A stretch of 64,000 nucleotides of DNA from NCBI GenBank assembly GCA_023078685.1, contig JALGAS010000006.1:1-64000 (forward strand). The letters are read 5' to 3'. Positions 1-11,400 of the stretch are shown here, in pieces. The translations under genes were made by a program, and so were the position numbers. Positions within the stretch are counted from its first letter, which is position 1. Each line of letters opens with the position of its first letter. The notes under the pieces were generated by a model. That model made no database searches. It was not told where the DNA came from and was given only the letters and a program-made list of their open reading frames with translations. Origin of the DNA: Neopestalotiopsis rosae. Its lineage: Eukaryota > Ascomycota > Sordariomycetes > Amphisphaeriales > Sporocadaceae.

Positions 1-2
1 AA

Positions 3-2312
3 CATGTCAAAATAGTGTTACAGAAACTGCAGGACGCGAACCTGCTAGTCAACCCCGAGAAAAGCGAATTCCATAAGAAAGAAGTCACCTTCGTAGGATA
101 CGTCTTATCCCCCGGAGAAAGTCAAAATGGAACCATCCAAGATTGCAGCAGTAAGAGACTGGCCTACCCCGAAAACGGTAACAGAAGTCAGATCCTTCTT
201 AGGACTCGTAAACTTCTACCGAATGTTCATCAGGAACCTCGGAGGCATAGCATAGCCGCACCTCTCACGCACCTGACGAAAAAGGATGTACCCTTCATTT
301 GGACAACCAAGGAACAAGAAACGTTCGAACAAATCAAGGAAGCCATTACGGATGAACCAGTAATGCGCATGGCAGACCCAGAACGGGAGTTCGAAGTCGA
401 GACAGATGCCTCGGACTACGCCATGGGTGGACAGCTCACACAAAAGGACGACAATGGGAAACCACACCCTGTCGCCTTCTACAGCAAGAAGTTCACCAAG
501 GAACAACTCAACTACCAGATCCATGACAAGGAACTAATGGCAATTATCGAAGCCTTCAAGGAATGGAGACACTATCTTAGTGGAACCAACTACAAGGTCC
601 AAGTCTACACCGATCACAAGAACCTCGCCTCGTTCACAACCAGCAAAGAACTCAACAAGCGACAAATCAGATGGGCAGAGTTCTTGGCAGACTTCAACTT
701 CGAAATCAGCTATCGAAGAGGAACTGAAAACGGAAGAGCCGATGCGCTCAGCCGACGACCAGATCATTATCAGGATACGCCCAAGGAGGCACACACCCTT
801 TTTACCATGGAAGAAAACGGGAAACTGGTCCCGACCATGAATCTCTATGCAACCATGAGCATAACCAACCATAACAGCTGGACGGAACGCATGACTAAGT
901 GCCCAGATCCAGATGACAACCTAGTAGGGAGACACGATCCCAGCCAACAGCACTATAACGGGAAGATCAAAATCAAGGAACCACTACTCCAAGAGCTAAT
1001 CAAAGATTACCACGAGTCACCGACTAGTGGACACCAAGGAGTGTTCAAGACAACCAAGCGAATCCAACAACACTTCGATTACCCACAGCTGCGGAAACAC
1101 GTCAGCAACATCATCAAGGAATGCGATTTATGCAATAAGGCAAAATCAGCACGACACAAGCAATATGGACAGTTGCAACCCATACCGCCACCAGACAGAG
1201 CATGGAAATCTATCGCTCTAGACTTCATCGTGAAGCTACCACTATCAAGGGAACCCTTAACTGGAGTATTCTACGATAGCATCCTAGTATTCACCGAACG
1301 ACTCACGAAGTACGCATACTTCCTCCCATACAAGGAAGCAAGTAACGCAGAAGAATTGGCATACACCTTCCTACGGACGATCGCCAGCAGACACGGATTA
1401 CCAGACGAAATCATCTCCGATCGAGACAAGCTATTCACATCGAATTTCTGGAAATCACTCATCAGTCAGTTAGGATGCAATCACAAGTTATCCACCGCCT
1501 TTCACCCACAAACCGATGGACAAACAGAACGAGCCAACCAAGTACTCGAAGAATACCTCAGATGCTATGTCAATCATCAGCAAGACAATTGGGTCACACT
1601 ATTGCCACTTGCGGAGTTTGCATACAACAGTGCAGTACGAGAACCCACCGGAATGTCACCGTTCTACGCCAATTACGGCTTCGAACCCGACATCACCAAA
1701 GAACCAATCAGAGGAAAAGGACTTGCACCACACGCCATTCAGCGTGTAGACCAGCTCAAACACCTGCAAGCACAACTCCAGAAAGACCTTATCATGGCCC
1801 AAAGCAAGACCAAAGAAAGACATGATAGGAAGAAGATTGAGGGACCAATCTTTGCGGAGGGAGACAAAGTCTACCTTCTACGCAAGAACATCAAAACCAA
1901 GCGACCAAGCGACAAACTCGACTTCAAGAAACTCGGAGCATTCATAATCGAGAAGAAGATCTCGGATGTCAATTACCGTCTCAAGTTACCAAAAACTATG
2001 AGAAACCACCGAACCTTCCATATCTCATTGCTAGAGCCAGCACCAAAGAACGCTAAAGTCGACGAAACGCTAGAAACAGAACCCGATCAGCAAGAATACG
2101 TCGTTGAGGAAATCATCGACCATAAGAAAGTCGGACGGGGATACCAATTCCACGTTAAATGGAAAGACTACCCACCTGAGGAAAACACTTGGGAACCTAG
2201 GAAGCATGTTGAGGGCTGCGCCGCTCTTGACCAGTATCTCCGGTCTCAACAAGAGGACCAAGATCTACAAAATCACTTCCGAAACCAAGTGAAGACCAAT
2301 CCACCTCGTTAG
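3..2312 (+). pseudogene. Ty3/gypsy pol, C-terminal part, with two frame-compensating indels
   Basis: Partial Pol polyprotein. Visible in order are the end of the reverse transcriptase and its connection, RNase H (TDASDYAMGG), the integrase HHCC zinc-binding region (HESPTSGH ... CDLCNK), the integrase catalytic core (LDFIVKLP, ISDRDKLF, HPQTDGQTERANQV) and a C-terminal chromodomain (HVKWKDYPPEENTWEP). The frame leaves the conserved one at about 117 (extra A) and returns at about 246 (5-bp catag duplication). About 40 residues of the RT connection are therefore replaced, compared with copies B and C. No start codon is present because the gene begins outside the window. Probably not functional. 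Confidence 0.9.
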
Positions 2313-2808
2313 AAACCCCCATAGACTGAAGGTCCTCCACCACGAAGTGCTCGTGGCTATCCAAGGCAGGCAACAGACCATCCTCCTTGTCCAGCTCCTC
2401 CATTCCTCGCTGGAACAACTCGGACCCCTTCGCCTTCGCACGAGCACGGATCTTTCGGATACGAGATAACCGACCAGCAGCAGCGGCTAAAGAAGACTGA
2501 AGTTCTGCCATCTTCTCGTGAAGAGCCAGCAGATCATCACTAGCTTCCTCTTCCTCCTTCTCCAACTTCTGTTGCTGATCCAACACCTTTCGGAGAGAAG
2601 ACGCTACCAGAACACCATCGCACTTCCGAGTCGGATGACGGATGCACTCCAGACATCGATTCGACCTTTCCTCCGACATGACGCAAGTCGTCTTATTTTT
2701 CCAGCAAGGCGTGCAAGGCATATCGGCAGCACGACCGTTCTTTTTCACAAATTCCAAAAGGTTTAAGCGCTCGAGTGTTTTACGAGCAGGGACTGAAGGA
2801 TCTGACAT
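2197..2808 (-). CDS. Antisense Zn2Cys6-like / coiled-coil protein of the Ty3/gypsy element (copy A)
   Basis: A 203-aa reading frame on the strand opposite gag-pol. The start is the ATG at 2808 (MSDPSVPARK); an upstream in-frame GTG is unlikely to be used in a fungus. Residues about 33-70 hold six cysteines spaced C-x2-C-x6-C-x9-C-x2-C-x7-C, which fits the fungal Zn(II)2Cys6 spacing. A Glu/Lys-rich, coiled-coil-like stretch (LDQQQKLEKEEEEA onward) and an acidic C-terminus follow. Its last 116 bp overlap the chromodomain end of pol tail to tail. The same gene is intact in copies B and C. A role in transcription control or DNA binding is inference only. Confidence 0.7.
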   Translation of the reverse strand: MSDPSVPARKTLERLNLLEFVKKNGRAADMPCTPCWKNKTTCVMSEERSNRCLECIRHPTRKCDGVLVASSLRKVLDQQQKLEKEEEEASDDLLALHEKMAELQSSLAAAAGRLSRIRKIRARAKAKGSELFQRGMEELDKEDGLLPALDSHEHFVVEDLQSMGVSNEVDWSSLGFGSDFVDLGPLVETGDTGQERRSPQHAS

Positions 2809-2944
2809 GATGAGCACCCATCACAAGGAAAGCAAGAAGGGAAGGATATGGAAGGGAACTTAAGGGACACGGCACAGATGGGGACGCGACCTACTTATGC
2901 GGCCTAAGTCTTTCGAGGACAAAAGACATGGAGAAGGGAGCTGA

Positions 2945-3456
2945 TGTTACGAACATGCACCCTTGCAGAAGGACAAACAACTGTGTTGGCGCTTAAGAAG
3001 GTATGCTGCGGGGCAGTGACCACGGCCCTGGCCAAAAGACCCAGCCACCCCCGCCAGCTGTCAACAAGTGTTGACAGGATCATGGCCTTGGCAATGATCC
3101 ATTGGCATGGATCACAAGGATCATTGTGATCCATAAGATCCAAGAACAAAGGGGATCATACTTGTTGGTATGATCCAAGCAAACATCAGTGAGGGAATGA
3201 ATGGATATATTAGGGAGGGATTTCCTACGGTTACATAGACAGTCATTACCTCAGTGATCAATCTAAGCATCTATCTTACCCATAGGTGAAGCATTCAATA
3301 CGCTTTGACGACTACACTTGTGAATCATTTCAGGACCACCATCTTCAGTTACTCATTGCTCAGTTCAGTATCTTGGCTAGCGTTCCCTGTTAGCATAAAC
3401 CCCCAACACCTCTTATACTCAGGTTTATTCTAGAAACCCGTAGTATAGTCGTTACA
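2945..3456 (+). repeat. 3' LTR of Ty3/gypsy copy A (512 bp)
   Basis: Starts TGTTACGA and ends TCGTTACA, so it has near-perfect short inverted ends with the canonical TG...CA. It matches the LTRs at 7170-7681, 14333-14844, 48117-48628 and 55282-55793 in length and sequence. It is preceded by the purine run ggagaaggga. The five-palindrome block of the U3 part lies at about 3059-3176. Confidence 0.95.
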
Positions 3457-3882
3457 TTTTTATAGATTATTATATTATTGCTATTTATAAATTACGGCTA
3501 CGAATTAAATATTATAAAAGAATTTTTAAAAAGAAAAAAATTTGCATTATACGCGATCGAGCACGTAGGATAGCTTAAAAAATTATAAGCGAAATTTTAA
3601 TAAAATTTTATTATTTTATAAAATAAAATTAAAAAATATTACGATAAAAAAAATTAAAGGATTAATTTTTGCGGAAGGAGATAAAATTTATTTTTTACGC
3701 AAAAATATTAAAATAAAACGATTAAATAATAAATTCGATTTTAAAAAACTCGGAATATTTATAATCGAAAAAGAAATCTCGGATATTAATTATCGATTTA
3801 AATTATTAAAAATTATAAAAAATTACCGAACCTTTTATATTTTATTATTAAAACTAATATTAAAAAACGCTAAAATCAAGGC
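3457..3882 (+). repeat. RIP-decayed fragment of a related Ty3/gypsy pol
   Basis: AT-rich DNA. From about 3541 to 3880 it can be aligned base by base with the integrase-to-chromodomain linker of copies A-C: gcggaaggagataaaat here against gcggagggagacaaagt in the intact copy. Nearly all differences are C-to-T or G-to-A, the signature of repeat-induced point mutation. No open frame survives. It ends abruptly where the antisense copia relic begins. Confidence 0.8.
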
Positions 3883-6800
3883 GTTTTTTAATATAATTTA
3901 TTATTAACGTAAATTTTATTTAAGGCCGTATAATGCCTTTTTTAATAATATAGCCTGGGTATTATCGTTTTTTTATCCGAAATTATTTAATTCCGGATTT
4001 TCGGCAAAGAAGTCGGATAATCCGGTTATCGGGGTAATAAATATTTTTTCGTTTAATTCCCCGTTTAGGAAAGCACCGATTATATCGATTTATTCGATTT
4101 CCTAGTCGTAATATGCAAAAAAAGCTAATAAAAGCTTTTAGGTAGTGGATTTTATTCCCGTAGCGAAGGTTTCGAAATAATTAATACCGTATCGTTATTC
4201 GAATTTACGTACTATTAATTTTGCCTTATACCGCTTAATATTACCGTTTTTATCGGTTTTTCTTTTAAAAACCCATTTAACGGTAAATAGGTATTTATCG
4301 GCTTTTTGGATTTTATTACGATCGATTGCCTAAAAAATCCCTTTTCGTATAAATTGCCGAAATTCTTCGTAGGCAGCTTGCAGCTATTTTTCCTTTTCCG
4401 GCGTTTTTAACGCTTATTTAAGCGTTTTCGGTTTAGTATAGCCGTTATCGATCGTAAAATAATACGAGATATTAGCGAATAATTCGTCGTATTTAACGAA
4501 TTTATTTCGTTTTTTTTCCGTAAATTTCGGAAGGATTATTTCGATATTCGATCTCGGAATATTCGAAATAATATCGGATTCGGTATTCCCGGGTAAGTTC
4601 GGTCGTTCGCTAATACCGGGTAGGTTCGGTCGGTTGATATTTATAGCCGTGCATTTTTCCCTTAACCGGAGGTTATAAGGGCTATTAATCCTTTAATTTT
4701 CGTTTTTAAATAAACCGATAGTTAAATTATCCGATTTAGCGTAACGGTTAATATTTGCGGCTTCTGCCGTGGGGTTCGAGGTTCGATTCCCCGGAACGGT
4801 GGTTCGAAAGTTATTAGAATGTTGTGAATTCTCCGAATTATATAAATTCTAAAAATTATCCGAATCCTGTGAATTCTCCCCCTCTTTTCGATCTTCCGGT
4901 AATAATCGAATATGGGAGGTCCGTATAATTCGTAATTTATACGGTCGATCGGCAATATAAACGTAATAAATTTTATTATTATTATAGCCGATTATCTTTC
5001 CGTTTTCGGTAATATTACCGAATTTATCGGAAATAACCCGATTTTTTTGGTTTATATATTAAAATAAGCGTTCCAAAGGCATAAATAATAGATACGTTAG
5101 GTTTATTATCCCGTTATAGCCAGAAATAATCGTAAAATTCCTGGTAAGGGGTAAGCTAACCGGACGATATAGCCGTAATATTTATTAAATAAATAACGGC
5201 TTTTATAACGAATTCCCAGAGGTTTTTCGGGAATTATAAATCGATAAAAACCGTACGGGTTTTTTCGATAATAATTCGATTCGTCCTTTCGGCAATACCG
5301 TTTTATTCCGGTATATACGGAGTAATAGGTTCGAAAATAATCCCTTTTCCGGTTAAATAATCGTTTAATTTAACCGGGGAAAACTCCCTACCGTTATTTA
5401 TGCGAATTATATTCGGGTATCGACCGAATTATGTTTTATAATATTCGATTTTTTTAGTAACGATATCGAATATTTTAGATTTTTCCTTAGAAAACTCTAC
5501 GTTACGGAAGCCGGTTTTATTATCGGTAAAGCCGGTTATATAATTATAACCGGAATAGCTAAATAGGGTAATATATACCGTATCGATACAAATTCGATAT
5601 AATAATATATTTACCCGATTAGGATTAATACGGGCTTAATTACGGGTAATTTTACCCGAAAGGCAAGATTCGCAATAGAAATCTTCCTTTTTTATTTCCC
5701 TTTTCGGTATATTAGCAGTTATTTTAGCTATTTTAGCTAAAATATCGAAGCTAAGGTAGCTAAGGACCTTATGCTATCGTTCCGTAGCTATAAGGAAATT
5801 CGAATTATTATTTAATAATTCGATTTTTTCGAAATTTGTAAAATTATCGGATTTCTTTACCGATTCCGGTTCCGGGTAAGCCACGTCGAATATACGGGCT
5901 TTTTCTATTATTTTTAATAAATTTATAGCTAAATAAGCTATATCGGGTTCCGATTTATTTGCTACATAAAAAAAGAAACCACGTTTTCCTTAATTTAACG
6001 TAATAAACGGACGATTTTTAAAATCGCAAAATTTATTCCCGTTTATAATACTACTTTTTTAATAATAAAGCTAGCCGGATATAATATTTAGCGGAAATTC
6101 CGGAATATAAAGTACGTTTAATAACGTAATTTTACGTATTTCCCGGTTAATTTAGAATAAAAGAACGATTTTTCCTATTCCTTTTAGAAATATTTTTCTA
6201 CTACCCGTAATAACCGGTAGTAAACCGGTTTTTTCGGTAAATTCGACGAATAATTTCTTATTATTCGCAATATGCTTCGAAGAACTAGTATCGTATAGCT
6301 ATTAATTTCGTGGAACGGTATTGAATTTCCGATTATTCGGAATATCCGAAAAAGAATAAAATAATTCTTTTTCGGCAGTTTCTTCGGAATCACGTAATAG
6401 TTTTCCTCGATTTCGTAACTTATTCGAGGAACGGGTGGATAAAGTCGAAGTATTCGGCTTATTCGACTTATTCGAATTATTCGAATTATTCGAATTCCAC
6501 CGTTTTTTTCCGCTTTTGGATTCCTATCGATTTTAATTAGTCCGGGAATTTCGGGAATTATTTTTATTACCCGTAAAATAAGAATTTCCTATTACCGAAT
6601 TTGGATCCCGTCGGTTTTCGTTTAATATATCGGTTATTAGACTTTTTAAATTAGGGGGTATAAATAACCGTAAGGCACTTTTTTAACGATTTATTTATAT
6701 AGGGTAGGCTAATTAGAAGGCGGTTATAAAGATCGTTTTTTAATCGATATCGTCGATCTTTGCTTTAACGTTTAAAAGCTTAAATAAATAGCTTTTAAAA

Positions 6801-7143
6801 CTAGAAATAAACTCGTTTAACGAGTTATAATTCTCGAATTTTATAATATAAAATTCGAGGTATAGCTGCTATCGAAGGACGGGACCGGTGCTTTAATAGG
6901 CTGATTATAAAGTCGATAGAGCTTTATACGGGTTAAATTTATCGAAAATTAAATTTAACGGTTCGTTCGTTAAATTTTAACGAATTAAAAATAACGCTTG
7001 GGCTTTTTATATTTCGGTTATACCGATATACGTTTTAGGTTTTTCGAAAAAACCGTTTATATTTAGCAGCTTTATATATAATTATATAGTGGATTTTTAC
7101 GTATTCTAGTTATCCGAACCAGAGAGTTTCTGTTTCTCCGGCA
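3883..7143 (-). pseudogene. RIP-decayed Ty1/copia retrotransposon (gag-integrase-RT)
   Basis: On the minus strand the conceptual translation shows a gag start near 7143 (MPEKQKLSGSDN, then a stop where Trp is expected). Copia integrase follows at about 5400-5225 (NGIAERTNRIIIEKTR, preceded by GREF and KGI.FE). Copia reverse transcriptase follows at about 4290-3890 (KWVFKRKTDKNGNIKRYKA, then IIGAFLNGE). Stops fall where Gln, Trp or Gly-type codons are expected, as after G-to-A / C-to-T decay. The rest of RT, RNase H and the 3' LTR are missing on the left, where gypsy relic sequence takes over. The 5' LTR is missing on the right, where copy B begins. Confidence 0.85.
4730..4801 (+). other. tRNA-like segment inside the copia relic
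   Basis: An A-box-like string (tagcgtaacgg, from 4737) and a perfect B-box-like string (ggttcgattcc, 4780-4790) lie at tRNA spacing. A possible anticodon arm (tgcgg/ccgtg) and partial acceptor pairing are visible. The anticodon loop seems one base short and the stems contain mismatches. No T-run terminator follows closely. It may be a fossil tRNA, a tRNA-derived insertion or chance. Confidence 0.3.
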
Positions 7144-7169
7144 TTTGGCAACCGGATAAGGTATATATA

Positions 7170-7681
7170 TGTAACGACTATACTACGGGTTTCTAGAATA
7201 AACCTGAGTATAAGAGGTGTTGGGGGTTTATGCTAACAGGGAACGCTAGCCAAGATACTGAACTGAGCAATGAGTAACTGAAGATGGTGGTCCTGAAATG
7301 ATTCACAAGTGTAGTCGTCAAAGCGTATTGAATGCTTCACCTATGGGTAAGATAGATGCTTAGATTGATCACTGAGGTAATGACTGTCTATGTAACCGTA
7401 GGAAATCCCTCCCTAATATATCCATTCATTCCCTCACTGATGTTTGCTTGGATCATACCAACAAGTATGATCCCCTTTGTTCTTGGATCTTATGGATCAC
7501 AATGATCCTTGTGATCCATGCCAATGGATCATTGCCAAGGCCATGATCCTGTCAACACTTGTTGACAGCTGGCGGGGGTGGCTGGGTCTTTTGGCCAGGG
7601 CCGTGGTCACTGCCCCGCAGCATACCTTCTTAAGCGCCAACACAGTTGTTTGTCCTTCTGCAAGGGTGCATGTTCGTAACA
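7170..7681 (-). repeat. 3' LTR of Ty3/gypsy copy B (512 bp)
   Basis: On the plus strand it reads TGTAACGA ... TCGTAACA, the reverse complement of the copy A and C LTRs. Length is 512 bp. It adjoins the start of the copia gag relic on its left. Confidence 0.95.
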
Positions 7682-7817
7682 TCAGCTCCCTTCTCCATGT
7701 CTTTTGTCCTCGAAAGACTTAGGCCGCATAAGTAGGTCGCGTCCCCATCTGTGCCGTGTCCCTTAAGTTCCCTTCCATATCCTTCCCTTCTTGCTTTCCT
7801 TGTGATGGGTGCTCATC

Positions 7818-8429
7818 ATGTCAGATCCTTCAGTCCCTGCTCGTAAAACACTCGAGCGCTTAAACCTTTTGGAATTTGTGAAAAAGAACGGTCGTGCTGC
7901 CGATATGCCTTGCACGCCTTGCTGGAAAAATAAGACGACTTGCGTCATGTCGGAGGAAAGGTCGAATCGATGTCTGGAGTGCATCCGTCATCCGACTCGG
8001 AAGTGCGATGGTGTTCTGGTAGCGTCTTCTCTCCGAAAGGTGTTGGATCAGCAACAGAAGTTGGAGAAGGAGGAAGAGGAAGCTAGTGATGATCTGCTGG
8101 CTCTTCACGAGAAGATGGCAGAACTTCAGTCTTCTTTAGCCGCTGCTGCTGGTCGGTTATCTCGTATCCGAAAGATCCGTGCTCGTGCGAAGGCGAAGGG
8201 GTCCGAGTTGTTCCAGCGAGGAATGGAGGAGCTGGACAAGGAGGATGGTCTGTTGCCTGCCTTGGATAGCCACGAGCACTTCGTGGTGGAGGACCTTCAG
8301 TCTATGGGGGTTTCTAACGAGGTGGATTGGTCTTCACTTGGTTTCGGAAGTGATTTTGTAGATCTTGGTCCTCTTGTTGAGACCGGAGATACTGGTCAAG
8401 AGCGGCGCAGCCCTCAACATGCTTCCTAG
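7818..8429 (+). CDS. Antisense Zn2Cys6-like / coiled-coil protein of the Ty3/gypsy element (copy B)
   Basis: Same 203-aa protein as at 2197-2808 and 54534-55145, read from the ATG at 7818. The spacing C-x2-C-x6-C-x9-C-x2-C-x7-C is intact. After it come a long charged helix predicted to be coiled coil by eye, a basic patch (RKIRARAKAK) and an acidic tail. The reading frame ends inside the 3' end of pol on the other strand (overlap 8314-8429). The 3' LTR lies about 136 bp upstream of the ATG, so antisense transcription out of that LTR could drive it (inference). A tail-to-tail overlap with a chromodomain is unusual. I know no assigned function. Confidence 0.75.
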   Translation: MSDPSVPARKTLERLNLLEFVKKNGRAADMPCTPCWKNKTTCVMSEERSNRCLECIRHPTRKCDGVLVASSLRKVLDQQQKLEKEEEEASDDLLALHEKMAELQSSLAAAAGRLSRIRKIRARAKAKGSELFQRGMEELDKEDGLLPALDSHEHFVVEDLQSMGVSNEVDWSSLGFGSDFVDLGPLVETGDTGQERRSPQHAS

Positions 8430-11400
8430 GTTCCCAAGTGTTTTCCTCAGGTGGGTAGTCTTTCCATTTAACGTGGAATTGGTATCCCCGTCCGACTTTC
8501 TTATGGTCGATGATTTCCTCAACGACGTATTCTTGCTGATCGGGTTCTGTTTCTAGCGTTTCGTCGACTTTAGCGTTCTTTGGTGCTGGCTCTAGCAATG
8601 AGATATGGAAGGTTCGGTGGTTTCTCATAGTTTTTGGTAACTTGAGACGGTAATTGACATCCGAGATCTTCTTCTCGATTATGAATGCTCCGAGTTTCTT
8701 GAAGTCGAGTTTGTCGCTTGGTCGCTTGGTTTTGATGTTCTTGCGTAGAAGGTAGACTTTGTCTCCCTCCGCAAAGATTGGTCCCTCAATCTTCTTCCTA
8801 TCATGTCTTTCTTTGGTCTTGCTTTGGGCCATGATAAGGTCTTTCTGGAGTTGTGCTTGCAGGTGTTTGAGCTGGTCTACACGCTGAATGGCGTGTGGTG
8901 CAAGTCCTTTTCCTCTGATTGGTTCTTTGGTGATGTCGGGTTCGAAGCCGTAATTGGCGTAGAACGGTGACATTCCGGTGGGTTCTCGTACTGCACTGTT
9001 GTATGCAAACTCCGCAAGTGGCAATAGTGTGACCCAATTGTCTTGCTGATGATTGACATAGCATCTGAGGTATTCTTCGAGTACTTGGTTGGCTCGTTCT
9101 GTTTGTCCATCGGTTTGTGGGTGAAAGGCGGTGGATAACTTGTGATTGCATCCTAACTGACTGATGAGTGATTTCCAGAAATTCGATGTGAATAGCTTGT
9201 CTCGATCGGAGATGATTTCGTCTGGTAATCCGTGTCTGCTGGCGATCGTCCGTAGGAAGGTGTATGCCAATTCTTCTGCGTTACTTGCTTCCTTGTATGG
9301 GAGGAAGTATGCGTACTTCGTGAGTCGTTCGGTGAATACTAGGATGCTATCGTAGAATACTCCAGTTAAGGGTTCCCTTGATAGTGGTAGCTTCACGATG
9401 AAGTCTAGAGCGATAGATTTCCATGCTCTGTCTGGTGGCGGTATGGGTTGCAACTGTCCATATTGCTTGTGTCGTGCTGATTTTGCCTTATTGCATAAAT
9501 CGCATTCCTTGATGATGTTGCTGACGTGTTTCCGCAGCTGTGGGTAATCGAAGTGTTGTTGGATTCGCTTGGTTGTCTTGAACACTCCTTGGTGTCCACT
9601 AGTCGGTGACTCGTGGTAATCTTTGATTAGCTCTTGGAGTAGTGGTTCCTTGATTTTGATCTTCCCGTTATAGTGCTGTTGGCTGGGATCGTGTCTCCCT
9701 ACTAGGTTGTCATCTGGATCTGGGCACTTAGTCATGCGTTCCGTCCAGCTGTTATGGTTGGTTATGCTCATGGTTGCATAGAGATTCATGGTCGGGACCA
9801 GTTTCCCGTTTTCTTCCATGGTAAAAAGGGTGTGTGCCTCCTTGGGCGTATCCTGATAATGATCTGGTCGTCGGCTGAGCGCATCGGCTCTTCCGTTTTC
9901 AGTTCCTCTTCGATAGCTGATTTCGAAGTTGAAGTCTGCCAAGAACTCTGCCCATCTGATTTGTCGCTTGTTGAGTTCTTTGCTGGTTGTGAACGAGGCG
10001 AGGTTCTTGTGATCGGTGTAGACTTGGACCTTGTAGTTGGTTCCACTAAGATAGTGTCTCCATTCCTTGAAGGCTTCGATAATTGCCATTAGTTCCTTGT
10101 CATGGATCTGGTAGTTGAGTTGTTCCTTGGTGAACTTCTTGCTGTAGAAGGCGACAGGGTGTGGTTTCCCATTGTCGTCCTTTTGTGTGAGCTGTCCACC
10201 CATGGCGTAGTCCGAGGCATCTGTCTCGACTTCGAACTCCCGTTCTGGGTCTGCCATGCGCATTACTGGTTCATCCGTAATGGCTTCCTTGATTTGTTCG
10301 AACGTTTCTTGTTCCTTGGTTGTCCAAATGAAGGGTACATCCTTTTTCGTCAGGTGCGTGAGAGGTGCGGCTATGCCTCCGAGGTTCCTGATGAACATTC
10401 GGTAGAAGTTTACGAGTCCTAAGAAGGATCTGACTTCTGTTACCGTTTTCGGGGTAGGCCAGTCTCTTACTGCTGCAATCTTGGATGGTTCCATTTTGAC
10501 TTCTCCGGGGGATACGACGTATCCTACGAAGGTGACTTCTTTCTTATGGAATTCGCTTTTCTCGGGGTTGACTAGCAGGTTCGCGTCCTGCAGTTTCTGT
10601 AACACTATTTTGACATGTTGCTTGTGTTCTTCGAGGTCTTTGGAGTAGATGAGTATATCATCGAGATATACTACTACGAACTTGTCGAGGTATTCCCGAA
10701 GGACATCGTTGATCATGTTTTGAAAACTTGCTGGTGCGTTGGTTAGGCCGAAAGGCATAACCTTGTATTCGAAATGTCCGTATTTGCAACGGAATGCGGT
10801 CTTCCATTCTTCTCCTTCCTTAATTCTGATCAATCCGTACGCATTGGGCAAGTCTAGGGCCGTAAACCACTTGGCTCCGTGCAACTTGTCGCGTAGGTCC
10901 TTGATCAAAGGAAGGGGGTATCGGTTCTTGATCGTGATATCGTTAAGCTTGCGATAGTCGATGCAAGGTCTCCATTTGGGTTTCCCGTCTTTGCTTTTCT
11001 TGGGTACGAAAAGTATAGGGTATCCTGCTGGTGAGGTGGATTCTGTAATCCATCCTTTCTGGGTCATGTCGTTGAGGTATTCTTTCAACGCTTCCTCATG
11101 CTGAGGTTTTACTGGGTATGTCGGCATGAAATGGGGTTCCTTTCCTTCCTGGAGGGGTATTTCATGGTCGTATCTTGTGTGCTTTGGTAATCCTGTTTTC
11201 AGCACTCCGCTGAACAGGTCGCTGAACTCTTGGTACTCTTCGGGTACTACAGTGTCGAGTTTCGGCTTGACATGCTTGGTCATAAGGTAAAATCCAAGTG
11301 TCTCAGGGTCGCTTGAGGGTTTGTTCTTCAAACTCTCCTCAGGGGCTGACTCTATTCCTGGTAAATCCCACTGGAATTGGCCTGTTTTCCAGTTCACTCG

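Larger units (their letters stand above)
1..3456 (+). mobile_element. Ty3/gypsy chromovirus, copy A (3' part; runs off the left edge)
   Basis: The 3' part of an LTR retrotransposon: end of reverse transcriptase, RNase H, integrase, chromodomain, an antisense gene, polypurine tract (about 2930-2940) and 3' LTR (2945-3456). It is nearly identical to copies B (7170-14844) and C (48117-55793). Three differences cluster near the left edge: a G-to-T change at about 105, an extra A at about 117 and a 5-bp catag duplication at about 246. Its 5' half lies outside the window. Confidence 0.95.

Noticed and set aside
6184..6393. 69-codon open frame in the AT-rich relic
   Set aside because: Low-complexity Ile/Arg/Asn-rich translation of RIPed copia gag-pol, not a gene.
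9754..10422. Open frames of about 100 codons antisense to pol (RNase H/RT region) in all gypsy copies
   Set aside because: They are shadows of the biased pol codons, without domains, start context or independent conservation, unlike the antisense Zn2Cys6-like gene.
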